Source: Cladocopium goreaui (lineage: Eukaryota > Sar > Dinophyceae > Suessiales > Symbiodiniaceae). From it: a DNA stretch of 64,000 nucleotides. Within the stretch, counting starts at the first letter, position 1. Each line of letters opens with the position of its first letter. Positions 9,732 through 18,856 of the stretch are shown here, in pieces. The notes below the pieces were generated by a model that searched no databases, was not told the origin of the DNA, and saw only the letters and a list, made by a program, of their open reading frames with translations. The position numbers and the translations under genes were made by a program. Where the stretch lies: the NCBI GenBank assembly GCA_947184155.2, contig CAMXCT020001085.1:62001-126000 (forward strand), read 5' to 3'.

Positions 9732-10616
9732 TCAACACATTGTGGGCTCTGACAACGTTTCAATGACCCATGTAGTCAAAAATGCCTTGTGTTTGAGTAA
9801 CGAACGGAACGGCGGGTGCGTATCAACATTCTCAAGTTTGCCAGTGGTTATAGACGACACTAGTTGGTCTGGTTTCGCGGTTGACTTGGTAAGTGGATCA
9901 GCCAGACAATATTCACTTGCAATGTGACTCAGGTCGTCTAAGTGTCCGGAGTTACTTTCATGTCTTAACATTTGTATTAAATGATGGGTCTCCTTCTGTT
10001 CAGGTAAGTGTGTTGTCTGAGCGGTGGTGACTAAATTGTTTGCGTCAGTTCGGATGTGAATGGGGACGATCTCACCACTGATGTCGGCCCAAAGTGCACG
10101 CAAAAACAAACAGGTTCCAAAACATTTCATTAAGGCATTTAGTTCGGCAACTGTAGTGGATTGTGTTGTAGTGGTTATCTTATGACTCTCATAGTCAATA
10201 ATCGATCCACGGGTTGCTGAGTTGGAACCGTCTATACGGTGTGCTTGCTTGTCGTAGCCGGAATTGCGGTATGTTCCCTTGGATGGCAATTTGCGGTCTT
10301 CGGCTAAGAAAATGACATGTGCACGCTGACTAGACTTATCACTGTTGTTACGGTAGGATGCATCAGGCATGCCAAGGATACGCTGAGAACCCTTCAGAGG
10401 CCAGAATCTGCCATCAACATACTGACTCTTGAGGGTTCGGACAACCTTGTTGATTTCCCTGACATCACCTATGGTCGGACTAGCCGCGGCTGAGGCACAA
10501 CGCGAAAACTTGTAACAAATGTGAACCTGAGTTCTGCTCTGTAACCAATTGAGCTGTCCGAGAACTGATCGATAAGCGGTATGAAGTTGTGGATTGCATT
10601 GCATGTTATCCTTCAA
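9732..10616 (-). CDS. Copia RNase H domain
   Basis: This is the C-terminal end of pol. It degrades the RNA strand of the RNA:DNA hybrid during reverse transcription. The region YRSVLGQLNWL links reverse transcriptase to RNase H as in copia proteins. Catalytic acidic residues are visible at D85 (PDASYRN), E158 (TVAELNA), D191 (RTDANNL) and D239 (LADPLTK). The methionine at 10616 is not a true start: the frame is the same as the reverse transcriptase ORF and is open back to a single TGA at 10704-10706. The protein is either made by readthrough or the copy is mutated. It ends with TGA. Confidence 0.88.
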   Translation of the reverse strand: MKDNMQCNPQLHTAYRSVLGQLNWLQSRTQVHICYKFSRCASAAASPTIGDVREINKVVRTLKSQYVDGRFWPLKGSQRILGMPDASYRNNSDKSSQRAHVIFLAEDRKLPSKGTYRNSGYDKQAHRIDGSNSATRGSIIDYESHKITTTTQSTTVAELNALMKCFGTCLFLRALWADISGEIVPIHIRTDANNLVTTAQTTHLPEQKETHHLIQMLRHESNSGHLDDLSHIASEYCLADPLTKSTAKPDQLVSSITTGKLENVDTHPPFRSLLKHKAFLTTWVIETLSEPTMC

Positions 10617-10703
10617 CGACTTATCAATCTTTACTTCTTCAACTGCATCGACAGCAAGTTTCTGGTCAACAGAAATATATGGTCCATACTTGTCATGAGT
10701 CTT

Positions 10704-12803
10704 TCATTTGATGCGTTGTCCTACAAACATAATGTCATTTTTGTCTTCTGAACCGACAGCAAAATTCTTACGCAGACTGGACAAGACCTTGGATTCAAAC
10801 ACCTTGTCGCCTGCCATGAACAGGTCATCAACATGAAGGCAAATAAAACCATGTGGTCGGCGTCCTTGGGCATTGTTTCGGGCTACCGGATCCATAAGAT
10901 GGTCAATTGCTTCAGAGATGGTTACCTGTTCAGTACTGACACTGCGAGGTGGTTGGTAGGTCCTTGTCTTGGAAGTACTGTCATAAAGAACATAGGTACA
11001 TCTGTCTGTGCGTGTGGGAATAAGTCCACAATCAAGTAAGGCTTTATCAATGATCTGCCACCAGCGGCGTGGCGCATCATTAAGACCGTAAACAGGTTTC
11101 TTAAGTCTAGCACCAATGTAAGGTGGATAACCATACTCTGGTGGAATCTGACAAATGATGTCTCTGGTTTCATCATAGGCTTCACCTTGAAGGAAAGCGG
11201 TCTTAAGGTCCATATGGTACAAGTCCCAGTGATAGTTCGCAGCTAACTGTGTTGCACATCTAAAACCTGCTCGTGAAGCTGCTGGACTATCTGTTTGCTG
11301 GGTGTTCTTCTGTTTGTCTTGAAAACCCTTAAGGACCCATCTAGCCTTACATTTTTGGAAATTACCGTCCTTGTCCTTCTTTACGGTAAGAACCCATCTT
11401 CCGGCTACGAAATTCCGAACTCTGGTTTTTCTCATATCAACAAGATCAAAAACTTCATTGTCAATCCATGATTGGCATTCAGCCTTCTTTGCATCTAAAA
11501 ACTGTTTGGCAAGTTGTCTCTTCTCTTGCTGAGTGGCTTCTTTCCTCTTCTTGCCAACAAGATAGGAAAATTTGTCTGTCATAGAATACAATGTCATAAA
11601 AGCTTTGTCCTCTGCATTAATGCCGTGATATTCTTCAATGATATCAGATCTAGTCTTACGGCATCTGGTGCGTTGCTTCTCCGAGACAACGGAATAGGAC
11701 ATACCAATGGAATTAGTTGATTCAACACTATTCAGAGCAACTGGTGAACCATCAATCAATCTTGGAACGGAGAATGAAGCAGTGTTACTGCACAACTTCT
11801 GTTCTTGTGACAGGAAACACCATTTTGAATCATCAATAACAAGATCATTGTAGTCAAGAGTCTCATCTGTATCTGTAGAACCATAAGGAATTGTTTCATC
11901 TGTGTCCTCTTCTGGTTCTTCTTCGTCTTCTTCTTGTGGCTCTTGCTGATCTTGGTTGTCCGGTTGCGGATCATTCTCCGGCATAGGCGTAGGATTAAAT
12001 GGTTCATCTCCGTCCAGCGGAAGTATCGGCGGTCCATTGTGTCCGGATGGTGCGGCATCTGGATCAAGCTCGTCATCATCAAAGTCATCAGGCACAGGAT
12101 CATTCTTAGGTTTCTTCGGTTTCGAAGCGTTTGGAGCGACTACAGCGGGTTGTGTGGTTGCGTTTGGTGTGACTGATGGCTGTGTATCACCCCCCAAATG
12201 GTTACTAGGCTGTAATTGGGTTGAAGCCGAAGGAGGCATTTGTCTAGATGGTCGAGCCTTAGTTGCTGGTGGTATCGGCGGATCACCTGGTGGACGCTTT
12301 GTGCTCTGTGTCATTGGTGTGTCGTCAATGTTTGGTGGTATAATCGTATTGGGCACAATAAGTGTATCTGGAGCAACAGGGATGCCAGTGGCTCCAGGAA
12401 ATGGTGGTTGAGGATGATCAGGTGGTGATGATGGATGAGGTGGCAAATCTGGTGGATCATCTGGTGGCGAGTGCATCTCATCGTCAGGTACATCATCACT
12501 TAGTCTTGGTGGTGAATGAAATGGTGTGTGAAACTGATCATCATCAGGAGGAAAGCCGGGATGCGGCGTGTGCGGTTCATCTGGCATGGGAACATCTGGA
12601 AGGTGTGGTGATGAAGGTGGTGTGTTAAGCTGTTCAGGCGGATGATCATCATTTTGGTCGTCGTTCTGCTGAGGTGGAAGACCCGGTGGAGGGTCGATGT
12701 TGGTGTTCTGTTCAGGAATGTCATCTGTATTATCTGTAGGGATACTTCCATCATTGTTCCAAAACAATATTGCTGACCAATGGCTAGCAATCAACTGCGA
12801 CAT
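10704..12803 (-). CDS. Copia reverse transcriptase
   Basis: 699 residues. The first 330 or so are low-complexity Pro/Asp/Asn-rich sequence, probably a flexible linker. The rest is a copia-type RT (RVT_2): GRWVLTVKKDKDG, KARWVLKGFQ, MDLKTAFLQG (first catalytic Asp), KPVYGLNDAPRRWW and LHVDDLFMAGD (catalytic D659-D660). It copies element RNA into cDNA in the cytoplasmic particle. The ORF overlaps the integrase ORF by 13 nt and is in the -1 frame relative to it. It stays open upstream of the ATG, and a T5 run lies about 25 nt upstream (12825-12829), so -1 frameshifting or stop-restart are both possible. It ends VGQRIK followed by an in-frame TGA where the family normally continues into RNase H. 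Confidence 0.9.
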   Translation of the reverse strand: MSQLIASHWSAILFWNNDGSIPTDNTDDIPEQNTNIDPPPGLPPQQNDDQNDDHPPEQLNTPPSSPHLPDVPMPDEPHTPHPGFPPDDDQFHTPFHSPPRLSDDVPDDEMHSPPDDPPDLPPHPSSPPDHPQPPFPGATGIPVAPDTLIVPNTIIPPNIDDTPMTQSTKRPPGDPPIPPATKARPSRQMPPSASTQLQPSNHLGGDTQPSVTPNATTQPAVVAPNASKPKKPKNDPVPDDFDDDELDPDAAPSGHNGPPILPLDGDEPFNPTPMPENDPQPDNQDQQEPQEEDEEEPEEDTDETIPYGSTDTDETLDYNDLVIDDSKWCFLSQEQKLCSNTASFSVPRLIDGSPVALNSVESTNSIGMSYSVVSEKQRTRCRKTRSDIIEEYHGINAEDKAFMTLYSMTDKFSYLVGKKRKEATQQEKRQLAKQFLDAKKAECQSWIDNEVFDLVDMRKTRVRNFVAGRWVLTVKKDKDGNFQKCKARWVLKGFQDKQKNTQQTDSPAASRAGFRCATQLAANYHWDLYHMDLKTAFLQGEAYDETRDIICQIPPEYGYPPYIGARLKKPVYGLNDAPRRWWQIIDKALLDCGLIPTRTDRCTYVLYDSTSKTRTYQPPRSVSTEQVTISEAIDHLMDPVARNNAQGRRPHGFICLHVDDLFMAGDKVFESKVLSSLRKNFAVGSEDKNDIMFVGQRIK

Positions 12804-15800
12804 ATCTCTAGGATGTACGCGCAGAAAAACATGAGATGCATCTTTCTTCTTCCAAAGTAAGAGTACGCCGCGTGTGTGTGGCGGTATTCAACTCGTAAGG
12901 ACTGAAAACTACCACGAAAAATGACTGCATTGTCAAACATGGACGTACTTAGATACATCTGTCTGACATGTGAAACATCTTGTTGTGCTTCGATCTGAAC
13001 AGGATGATAAACATTACCAGTGGGTAGAGCATTAATGCGGTTGAGCAGGCGTTTCGTGTAATAGTCACGTACTGGAAGACCCTGTTCGTACAAGTCAGTT
13101 GCCAACACCGGATGCTCGGATGCCGTAAGAGCGGCAAGCTGATTTTGCACTCCTCGCAATTCATCGAGATCCAAGTCTTCCAGCAGATCTACTGCAAGCG
13201 ACAGCTGCGATGGATAGAGAGCCCTTGAATTTCCTAATGGAAGGATGCATCTGATCAAAGTGCTGCAAAATCGGTATGGATAAACTTGTGCCAACTTCGT
13301 TCTTGATCCATATCCTGGAGCACTACCTTCCAATGGTTGATGATAATGTTTTGGATCATTTTTGGATTTACTATTACATCTCTTGAAAACTGGATTCAAG
13401 ACTCCCTCAGGAAAATTGTGAAGTAAGGATGTTGGTTTGTAGTAATAGTATCCATTTGGGTCTCTCATACCAAAGGCGCACATATCTAATGTCCCATAGG
13501 TTACGGTATGCTTCATGAGAAGGCGTTGAAAGTGTTTGGTAAACCAAATCTTGGAAGTCGCAGGATTTTCAATGATGAAAAATCTACCATGTTCAATCTG
13601 ATAAAGAGCGACTCTTGCACAAAATTCTACCATGGGGAGATACTTTTTCCTTTTCTGATAAGTATCGGCAGGATCATTAATATTCTGCATTTGACTCCAT
13701 GGTCCACAAACAGGTGCCATGTGGATGATTTTTGGCTGTTGTCGCTCAATGACTTCCATTGCCTTTCGCCGGCCTTCGGCAGTGAGCAAGTCGTAACCTG
13801 TGCGGAGGTCTATTGGAGCGCCGACTCGAAGCCCTTGCATTGCCGCCGCTTGACTAAGCTTGGCAGAGCCGCTAAACAGCTCAAGGAAATCTAGTTTTCC
13901 AGTCATAGCTGGCTCCCATGTATAACAACCATATTGAATACCTTCAGGACCTGACTGAATGGCATCGTGTTCTATGATGTTATTTGCATGGTCATCTGAG
14001 CGGCATGTGGACTTCACTGCTGTACAGGCGCCCTTGGCCGAAGATTCGGCACCGGCGCCAGCTTTGGCCGAAAAGTCGGCACTGGCAAGTGCAATTGGTT
14101 CTAAAGGAATATCTATATCCTCAATAGGATTATGGTCTTTTCTTATTTTACTGATGTTGACCTTCACAATTCTGGTTCCTAAGTCAACTCCAACCATGCT
14201 GCCATCTACGGAAACCAACTTTCCTTTTATCCATTTTCCTCCATGTGAACCGTCTGATTTGATTTTTGATTTGTCTTCGGTCCAATAGTAAACTTTATCT
14301 CCAGGAAAGAATGGTCCATCACTAAGTTGAAGTTTACTTGCAATGTCTCTTCGAAGGTCATCGGACTGTTTTGCCTCTAGAAACTTTTGCATCGCCAGTG
14401 ACCTTAGTGCTTCAATCTGTCTCTCAGGAGCAGGGGCCTCAGTTGTGAGCTGTGCTGGATTCATGAGCTCAATCGTCGTAAGATCGGCAGGTCTTCTGCC
14501 AAATGCTAATTCAATAGGTGTGACACCACCGAGTGTTACCATGGTGTTCCTTGAAATGCAGGCTTGTCTCAACAACTGTTTGTAAGTAATGTTGGCAAGC
14601 AATGGATCGTTTTTCAAGGAAATTAGCATTAATGAGACCTGTTTCTTAAACATGCGAATGGCTGCTTCAGCTCGATTTGGCCATGGTGTTCCTGGTCCTA
14701 GAGAAATTGGCCGGATGCTGTGCCGGTTGTAGTAACTCTCCATTTCAGTGCCCATGAAAGCTTGATCGGCAACAATGTATTTTGGATTCAGCTGATAAGT
14801 TTCAAAGTATTCTTGAAGATGAGATATTGTCACCGTGTCAGACCTATTCTGAACTACAAAGGCAGTAGTCAAAGAAGTTGCACCATCATACATAAGTAGG
14901 AACTGAAGTTTTGACTGAGGATTGATAGGAACTTCTCCATGATCAATGAAAGTAAGTTCACCAAAGACTTCACTTCGAATCCCTGAAACCTTAGCTCTCG
15001 ATGGTGCAATCCTGGCAGTGGAACATGTGTCACATGATTTGGTAATCTGATCAAACTTGTCATAAATTTCTTTCGGCAACTTCAGAGCAGCTGATGTTCT
15101 TCTTTTAAATTGTTCAGTGGTCATATGATAATGCTTCAAATGTAACTTGAGAAGTTCAGTGGGTGATTGAAGCTTATCATGAATTCTCTGAAGAGCTAGT
15201 GACAAAGTTCCCTTAGGTGACGGATCCTTTTTCTCTTCAAGTTTTACTTCAACCTTTGGTTCCGGTTTGACTTCAGATTCTTCTTCAATCTGAGGTTCCC
15301 GACGTCTTGGGATACCGTCCTTTGAACCGGAACTTGGCCCAGAGGCCACCATTGGCTCTTCATCATGATCAAAAGGTTGAGCTGGTACTTCTAACTTACT
15401 ATCAGGCTGAATTATCTTCTTGACAATCTTCTTAGAATCAGGCTTGGCCGGTTTCGGCACCTCTGCTGGCTTAGGCTCTGATCCCTTGAATCTCTTGCAA
15501 CCTTCTTTGTTTGTGTGGGGTCGATGTTTACCATTGCATGCTGGGCATGTGATGTCTTCGGACTGAAAGCTGTACATCGGTTTCCAACTGGAAGTAGCAA
15601 GAGCCATAATGTCAAGGACTGGATGATTGGATGTACTGACCGCCAATGCGGTGCGTTGCATTCCAAACAGTGGACAAGTCATGAACTCACCTACAGGAGT
15701 GTGTTCAATGTTCATGCGAAGATTCCTCATTTGTTCAACAGAAAAGAGGATAGGAACCTTACCTTTGTCCAGGATGTCAACGCATGTTGTTATCCAACCA

Positions 15801-16420
15801 GTCTGTGCACGATCATTGCGAAAGTGAATCACTAATCTTTCCTTGACAGTAGATTGTTCTCCATTTGCAAATGAAAACTTACTCGAACATGGCTGCTTGG
15901 AAAACCAGATATGATCACGCTTGGGATGTTGTTGGCAAGCCTGTACAAGGCGATCAATGGCAAAGCGGGATCCCATGGCTCGAGTGCAACCTGAGTCAAG
16001 AATGACATAAGTCGGATGAGAACCTAAATCTACATACTCACAAAGCAGTGCTTGTTGGGCACCATGATCATAATTGAGAAATACACACTCTTCCGTAGAA
16101 ACGGAATCGAGCGGGCTTGTGCGCGGCTGAAACGAATTTTGATCACCATCTTCGGTAGAAACAATCTTCTCAACTTGGCGGATGCTCTTGAATAGGGACC
16201 TGTTCAAATCAGAAAAGCACTGGTACATCACAGACACGAACAGAAGCACGAATGTGAGGGCCTCTACAAGTTCGTGTCCGAACAATCGGAACAAGCAAAT
16301 GCCTGAAAAACAGAACCGGTTGATCTTGTCGGTCTGTCCGTCCTCAGAAATGATATCTTGATGCTTGTCCTCGGATGCGGTCAGTTCCTCAGCGGAAGCA
16401 AAATATGCCAATTGTACCAA
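12791..16420 (-). CDS. Copia protease-integrase with C-terminal DNA methyltransferase-like domain
   Basis: 1,209 residues. The aspartic protease active site is LDSGCT (141-146), a DSG variant. A small Cys/His cluster CPACNGKH (292-299) may bind zinc or nucleic acid. The integrase N-terminal HHCC is around H427-C466, and the core shows FIDHGE (D493), VADQAF (D552) and NRAEAAIR (E585), the DDE triad for inserting cDNA. After a linker, residues 840-1060 resemble a C5-cytosine methyltransferase: FLELFSGSAKLSQA (motif I, 845-858), MAPVCGPWSQ (motif IV, C905), and FIIENPATS (motif VI-like, E951). DNA methyltransferases inside Symbiodinium retrotransposons have been reported, which supports both function and host. 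Gag overlaps its start by 40 nt in the other frame (-1 relation). The methionine at 16420 is the first in frame. Confidence 0.88.
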   Translation of the reverse strand: MVQLAYFASAEELTASEDKHQDIISEDGQTDKINRFCFSGICLFRLFGHELVEALTFVLLFVSVMYQCFSDLNRSLFKSIRQVEKIVSTEDGDQNSFQPRTSPLDSVSTEECVFLNYDHGAQQALLCEYVDLGSHPTYVILDSGCTRAMGSRFAIDRLVQACQQHPKRDHIWFSKQPCSSKFSFANGEQSTVKERLVIHFRNDRAQTGWITTCVDILDKGKVPILFSVEQMRNLRMNIEHTPVGEFMTCPLFGMQRTALAVSTSNHPVLDIMALATSSWKPMYSFQSEDITCPACNGKHRPHTNKEGCKRFKGSEPKPAEVPKPAKPDSKKIVKKIIQPDSKLEVPAQPFDHDEEPMVASGPSSGSKDGIPRRREPQIEEESEVKPEPKVEVKLEEKKDPSPKGTLSLALQRIHDKLQSPTELLKLHLKHYHMTTEQFKRRTSAALKLPKEIYDKFDQITKSCDTCSTARIAPSRAKVSGIRSEVFGELTFIDHGEVPINPQSKLQFLLMYDGATSLTTAFVVQNRSDTVTISHLQEYFETYQLNPKYIVADQAFMGTEMESYYNRHSIRPISLGPGTPWPNRAEAAIRMFKKQVSLMLISLKNDPLLANITYKQLLRQACISRNTMVTLGGVTPIELAFGRRPADLTTIELMNPAQLTTEAPAPERQIEALRSLAMQKFLEAKQSDDLRRDIASKLQLSDGPFFPGDKVYYWTEDKSKIKSDGSHGGKWIKGKLVSVDGSMVGVDLGTRIVKVNISKIRKDHNPIEDIDIPLEPIALASADFSAKAGAGAESSAKGACTAVKSTCRSDDHANNIIEHDAIQSGPEGIQYGCYTWEPAMTGKLDFLELFSGSAKLSQAAAMQGLRVGAPIDLRTGYDLLTAEGRRKAMEVIERQQPKIIHMAPVCGPWSQMQNINDPADTYQKRKKYLPMVEFCARVALYQIEHGRFFIIENPATSKIWFTKHFQRLLMKHTVTYGTLDMCAFGMRDPNGYYYYKPTSLLHNFPEGVLNPVFKRCNSKSKNDPKHYHQPLEGSAPGYGSRTKLAQVYPYRFCSTLIRCILPLGNSRALYPSQLSLAVDLLEDLDLDELRGVQNQLAALTASEHPVLATDLYEQGLPVRDYYTKRLLNRINALPTGNVYHPVQIEAQQDVSHVRQMYLSTSMFDNAVIFRGSFQSLRVEYRHTHAAYSYFGRRKMHLMFFCAYILEICRS

Positions 16421-17991
16421 TCACCTTGGGAGTAATCTCCATCATATCCATAATAGGATTCATAACCTGACCAGTCATCTGTCCAATAGGTGTCATAGTC
16501 ATAACTCCAGCTTTCTTCGGCATGGGCTGTTTCCTGTTTTTCCGGGGCTTGTGATGCACTAGATGTTGCAGCCTGTGCTACATTAGCTTGTGGAGGTTGA
16601 GACAAAAATGGATTGTTTCCTCCTTTGTTCTTCGCATCACCTTTTCCTTTTCCTTTCCATGTAGGCATTCCTTTGAAAGAATCCTTTCCTTTCATCATTC
16701 CTTTCTTGCCCTTTTTACTTTTTCCTTTGCCCTTGCCTTTTCCCCAGAAAGCTGTGTCTTGCTGGTCATCTTCCCATGCTGCAAAACCTTTGCCTTTTGA
16801 CCTCGAGCGGAAGCCGGGTCTTGATCTTTTTCCTCCTTTCTTGCCATAACCTTTTGGTCTACCTTTCTTGAAGGACCTTCCGTAGATACGGCGCTTAGAG
16901 TATGAACCCTTGGCGCTGAGAACCCAGAACTCGTTCTCGGTGTACAGACCTGTGAAACCTTCTTCACCCGTCTCTTCATCAAAGACCCAAAATCCGTACT
17001 CACCTTCTTCGGTCTCGCCCTCGTCGATGACGTAGAAGATGGACCGCTTGCGGTGCGTGATGTTTGGGTCGGCAACACCTGTGCGAGAAACGGCAAAAAG
17101 TTCCAAGAACAGCTGTTTCACTTGGAGATAGGTATATTGAGGCATTGCGATCTGACGGATGTTCATGGACGAGACAAAACGCTCTCGTTGTTGCTCGTTG
17201 AGGTCTGCTTGCACTAGAAAAATCAGTGACATCAAATTGTCTGACAATGGAAACTGCTGTGCATGTCTGGTCCTTCTATTGGTTATGGTCTGTTCTCTCA
17301 GTTCTTGTTGATAAGCTAGCTTATCTTCATCTGTTACTATTGCATTATGTTGCAGTCTTTGCTCATCTGTGAGTGCTGCCGTAAATGCCGGAGTGCCTGC
17401 GTCGGGAAGATCGGATATGTCCAGCAGATCGGACCAAGAAGCCAACAAACGCTTCTGTGCGATCTCAAATCGCCCTATCCAGTGCACGAATTCACTCTGG
17501 CCTCGATATGTGCGAAACATCTGGAGGAATCGCCAAAGGAACACATGATTTACTCCCTTCACGAAGTATGGTCTCAATGTGTCCTTGAAATGGGCGAGGC
17601 CACGATCCGGATCTCGGAGTAGGGCATTATCGAGCATCGACTTATAAAAGGAAGCGGAACCAATGAGGGCATTCTTTAATGATGGTCCGTGCTTATCTGC
17701 ATCCAATGTTGTGATCCCTAACCAGTCATCAATTAAATCTTCATATTCAAACCAGCTTGATTGGCCATCAAATTGGGGTGGAACCTTTGGTGTCATTTTG
17801 ATGCCCATCCGGTTTTCGGAATGACTGGTGGCGGCATATACTTCCGGCTCTTCATAAGAGACAATCTGGAGTTGTTCTTCATCTGAATCCATGTTGTGGA
17901 TTAAGACCATGGCAGCTACTCTAACTTGACCTACAGGTTGCCTCCGCAAGTCCGATACACGGAATGTATGCAGAGAACGGCAGTTCGGCAC
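16381..17991 (-). CDS. Copia Gag (capsid/nucleocapsid)
   Basis: 536 residues, the first ORF after the 5' LTR and primer site. It forms the particle that packages element RNA. Residues about 50-300 are helical with Trp/Phe-rich segments such as FVHWIGRFEIAQKRLLA, typical of the UBN2-like copia capsid. The C-terminal third is very rich in Lys and Gly (KGKGKGKSKKGKKG) and likely binds RNA in place of a CCHC zinc knuckle, which I do not find. It ends in an Asp/Tyr-rich tail and TGA. The next ORF lies in the -1 frame with a 40-nt overlap. Confidence 0.85.
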   Translation of the reverse strand: MPNCRSLHTFRVSDLRRQPVGQVRVAAMVLIHNMDSDEEQLQIVSYEEPEVYAATSHSENRMGIKMTPKVPPQFDGQSSWFEYEDLIDDWLGITTLDADKHGPSLKNALIGSASFYKSMLDNALLRDPDRGLAHFKDTLRPYFVKGVNHVFLWRFLQMFRTYRGQSEFVHWIGRFEIAQKRLLASWSDLLDISDLPDAGTPAFTAALTDEQRLQHNAIVTDEDKLAYQQELREQTITNRRTRHAQQFPLSDNLMSLIFLVQADLNEQQRERFVSSMNIRQIAMPQYTYLQVKQLFLELFAVSRTGVADPNITHRKRSIFYVIDEGETEEGEYGFWVFDEETGEEGFTGLYTENEFWVLSAKGSYSKRRIYGRSFKKGRPKGYGKKGGKRSRPGFRSRSKGKGFAAWEDDQQDTAFWGKGKGKGKSKKGKKGMMKGKDSFKGMPTWKGKGKGDAKNKGGNNPFLSQPPQANVAQAATSSASQAPEKQETAHAEESWSYDYDTYWTDDWSGYESYYGYDGDYSQGDWYNWHILLPLRN

Positions 17992-18018
17992 ACGGATCTA
18001 GACTTGGCGAAGGCACAG

Positions 18019-18030
18019 GCTCCGCTACCA
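18019..18030 (-). promoter_or_regulatory. Candidate primer binding site (initiator tRNA-Met-like)
   Basis: Three bases inside the 5' LTR, the element-sense sequence is TGGTAGCGGAGC. This matches the complement of the 3' end of eukaryotic initiator tRNA-Met (TGGTAGCAGAGG or TGGTATCAGAGC) at about 10 of 12 bases. tRNA-iMet priming is usual for copia elements. Confidence 0.65.
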
Positions 18031-18033
18031 CTT

Positions 18034-18233
18034 TGAGGTAGCTTATCCCCGTTTTGGGGGAGCCCTGGACTACGAAAAGAACACCTGAGTCAAGCAGCGC
18101 GACTACACTTTTCTATGCGAAGGTTTGCTGTCAATCTTGAGCCATGCGGAGTGCGCATGAAAGATATGAATTAAGTGTACATGTCAACATGCATGAAAGC
18201 ATTGTGTAGACACGTAAAACAAAATAAATCACA
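18034..18233 (-). repeat. 5' LTR of the copia element
   Basis: Identical to 4632-4831. In element sense it is the upstream LTR and should carry the promoter. No TATA motif is obvious, which is normal for dinoflagellates. It is followed on the plus strand by GGGGGG, the other side of the likely target-site duplication. Confidence 0.95.
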
Positions 18234-18553
18234 GGGGGGTACAGGGTGACCGGTCTCTTACGTACTTACAGTTTTCAATATTTTTCACCCCCCCCTTTCT
18301 CGCTTTGACAGGCATGACGGACTCCACGTGCGAATCTGTGATGTCATGGCACAACTGATCACCCAAGATAATACAAATGGATACAAATGGAAGACCAGAC
18401 TTACCAGTAATTGCCAAAGAATTCTAGAAGTAGGGAGTTGCAACTAACATGATTACAGTCGCAATGTGGAATATGCATCCTTTGCCAACTATATTTTATG
18501 CGGTAACTTTATTAGATTTATCGGCACTGTTGTGCATCTCAACATCTGTAGCC

Positions 18554-18856
18554 ATGGCCACATTGCCTAAACGAGTGGTCAAACTCGAAGAGGTTGTCCT
18601 GGGCTCGGCCGCCACTGGGGGACTGGTGACTCGAGTGCAAGACCTGGAAGTTTGCTGCTTGGGATCCGCGGCTGCCGGGCCGTTGCCGCAGCGCCTCGAC
18701 AAGTTGGAAGAGGTCACCGGCTGCACCGCAGGGGACGGGGCTGCCGTTGCGGTGGTGGCAGCACCTGCACCGGAGGCTGATGAGGTGGCTGATGCGGGTG
18801 CTTGTAATTGTTCAGATTTGTTTAGCATGTTCTTGCAGCCTTCGAAAATTGGCTAA
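18554..18856 (+). CDS. LE-repeat N-terminal exon
   Basis: The ATG at 18554 has a GCCATGGCC context. The product has repeated units of the form RV..LE...LGSAA.GG: PKRVVKLEEVVLGS, TRVQDLEVCCLGS and PQRLDKLEEVTG, then an Ala/Pro-rich acidic tail. I have seen this short repeat as an N-terminal exon in dinoflagellate protein models, but no function is known. It could be the first exon of the ankyrin gene that follows. The stop at 18854-18856 applies only if the exon is not spliced earlier. Confidence 0.45.
   Translation: MATLPKRVVKLEEVVLGSAATGGLVTRVQDLEVCCLGSAAAGPLPQRLDKLEEVTGCTAGDGAAVAVVAAPAPEADEVADAGACNCSDLFSMFLQPSKIG

Larger units (their letters stand above)
4993..17965. repeat. Dispersed TCCG-N-CGGA short palindromes
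   Basis: More than twenty short inverted repeats of the form TCCG, 3-7 bases, CGGA(A), or GCCG...CGGC, are scattered through the internal region. Examples start at 4993, 5727, 5996, 6596, 6911, 6991, 7585, 7760, 7904, 8399, 8828, 9154, 9418, 13122, 14037, 14067, 15639, 16091, 16277, 17808 and 17951. The commonest form is TCCGCA-NN-GCGGAAC. They fall in all three codon frames and also in the 3' untranslated part, so codon usage alone does not explain them. I do not see comparable density in the flanking host DNA. Confidence 0.7.
4632..18233 (-). mobile_element. Complete Ty1/copia LTR retrotransposon, 13.6 kb
   Basis: It is bounded by two 200-bp direct LTRs that I find identical base for base, each starting TG and ending CA. 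Reading on the minus strand, the order is gag, protease, integrase, an extra DNA methyltransferase-like domain, reverse transcriptase, RNase H, then two further ORFs. Integrase before reverse transcriptase is diagnostic of the copia superfamily. The length is more than twice that of a typical copia element of about 5 kb, because of the methyltransferase-like insert and the roughly 4.4-kb 3' module. Identical LTRs imply a recent insertion. ORFs are long and mostly intact, but one in-frame TGA separates reverse transcriptase from RNase H. It is antisense to the plus-strand host genes that follow it. A tRNA-iMet-like primer site lies next to the 5' LTR. Confidence 0.95.

Noticed and set aside
10704..10706. 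TGA as a reassigned sense codon
   Set aside because: Gag, the integrase ORF and RNase H themselves end with TGA, so TGA is used as a stop in this element.
18496..18828. Minus-strand Ala/Thr-rich frame opposite the LE-repeat exon
   Set aside because: The plus strand has the regular LE-repeat pattern and a good start context. The minus frame is its shadow.
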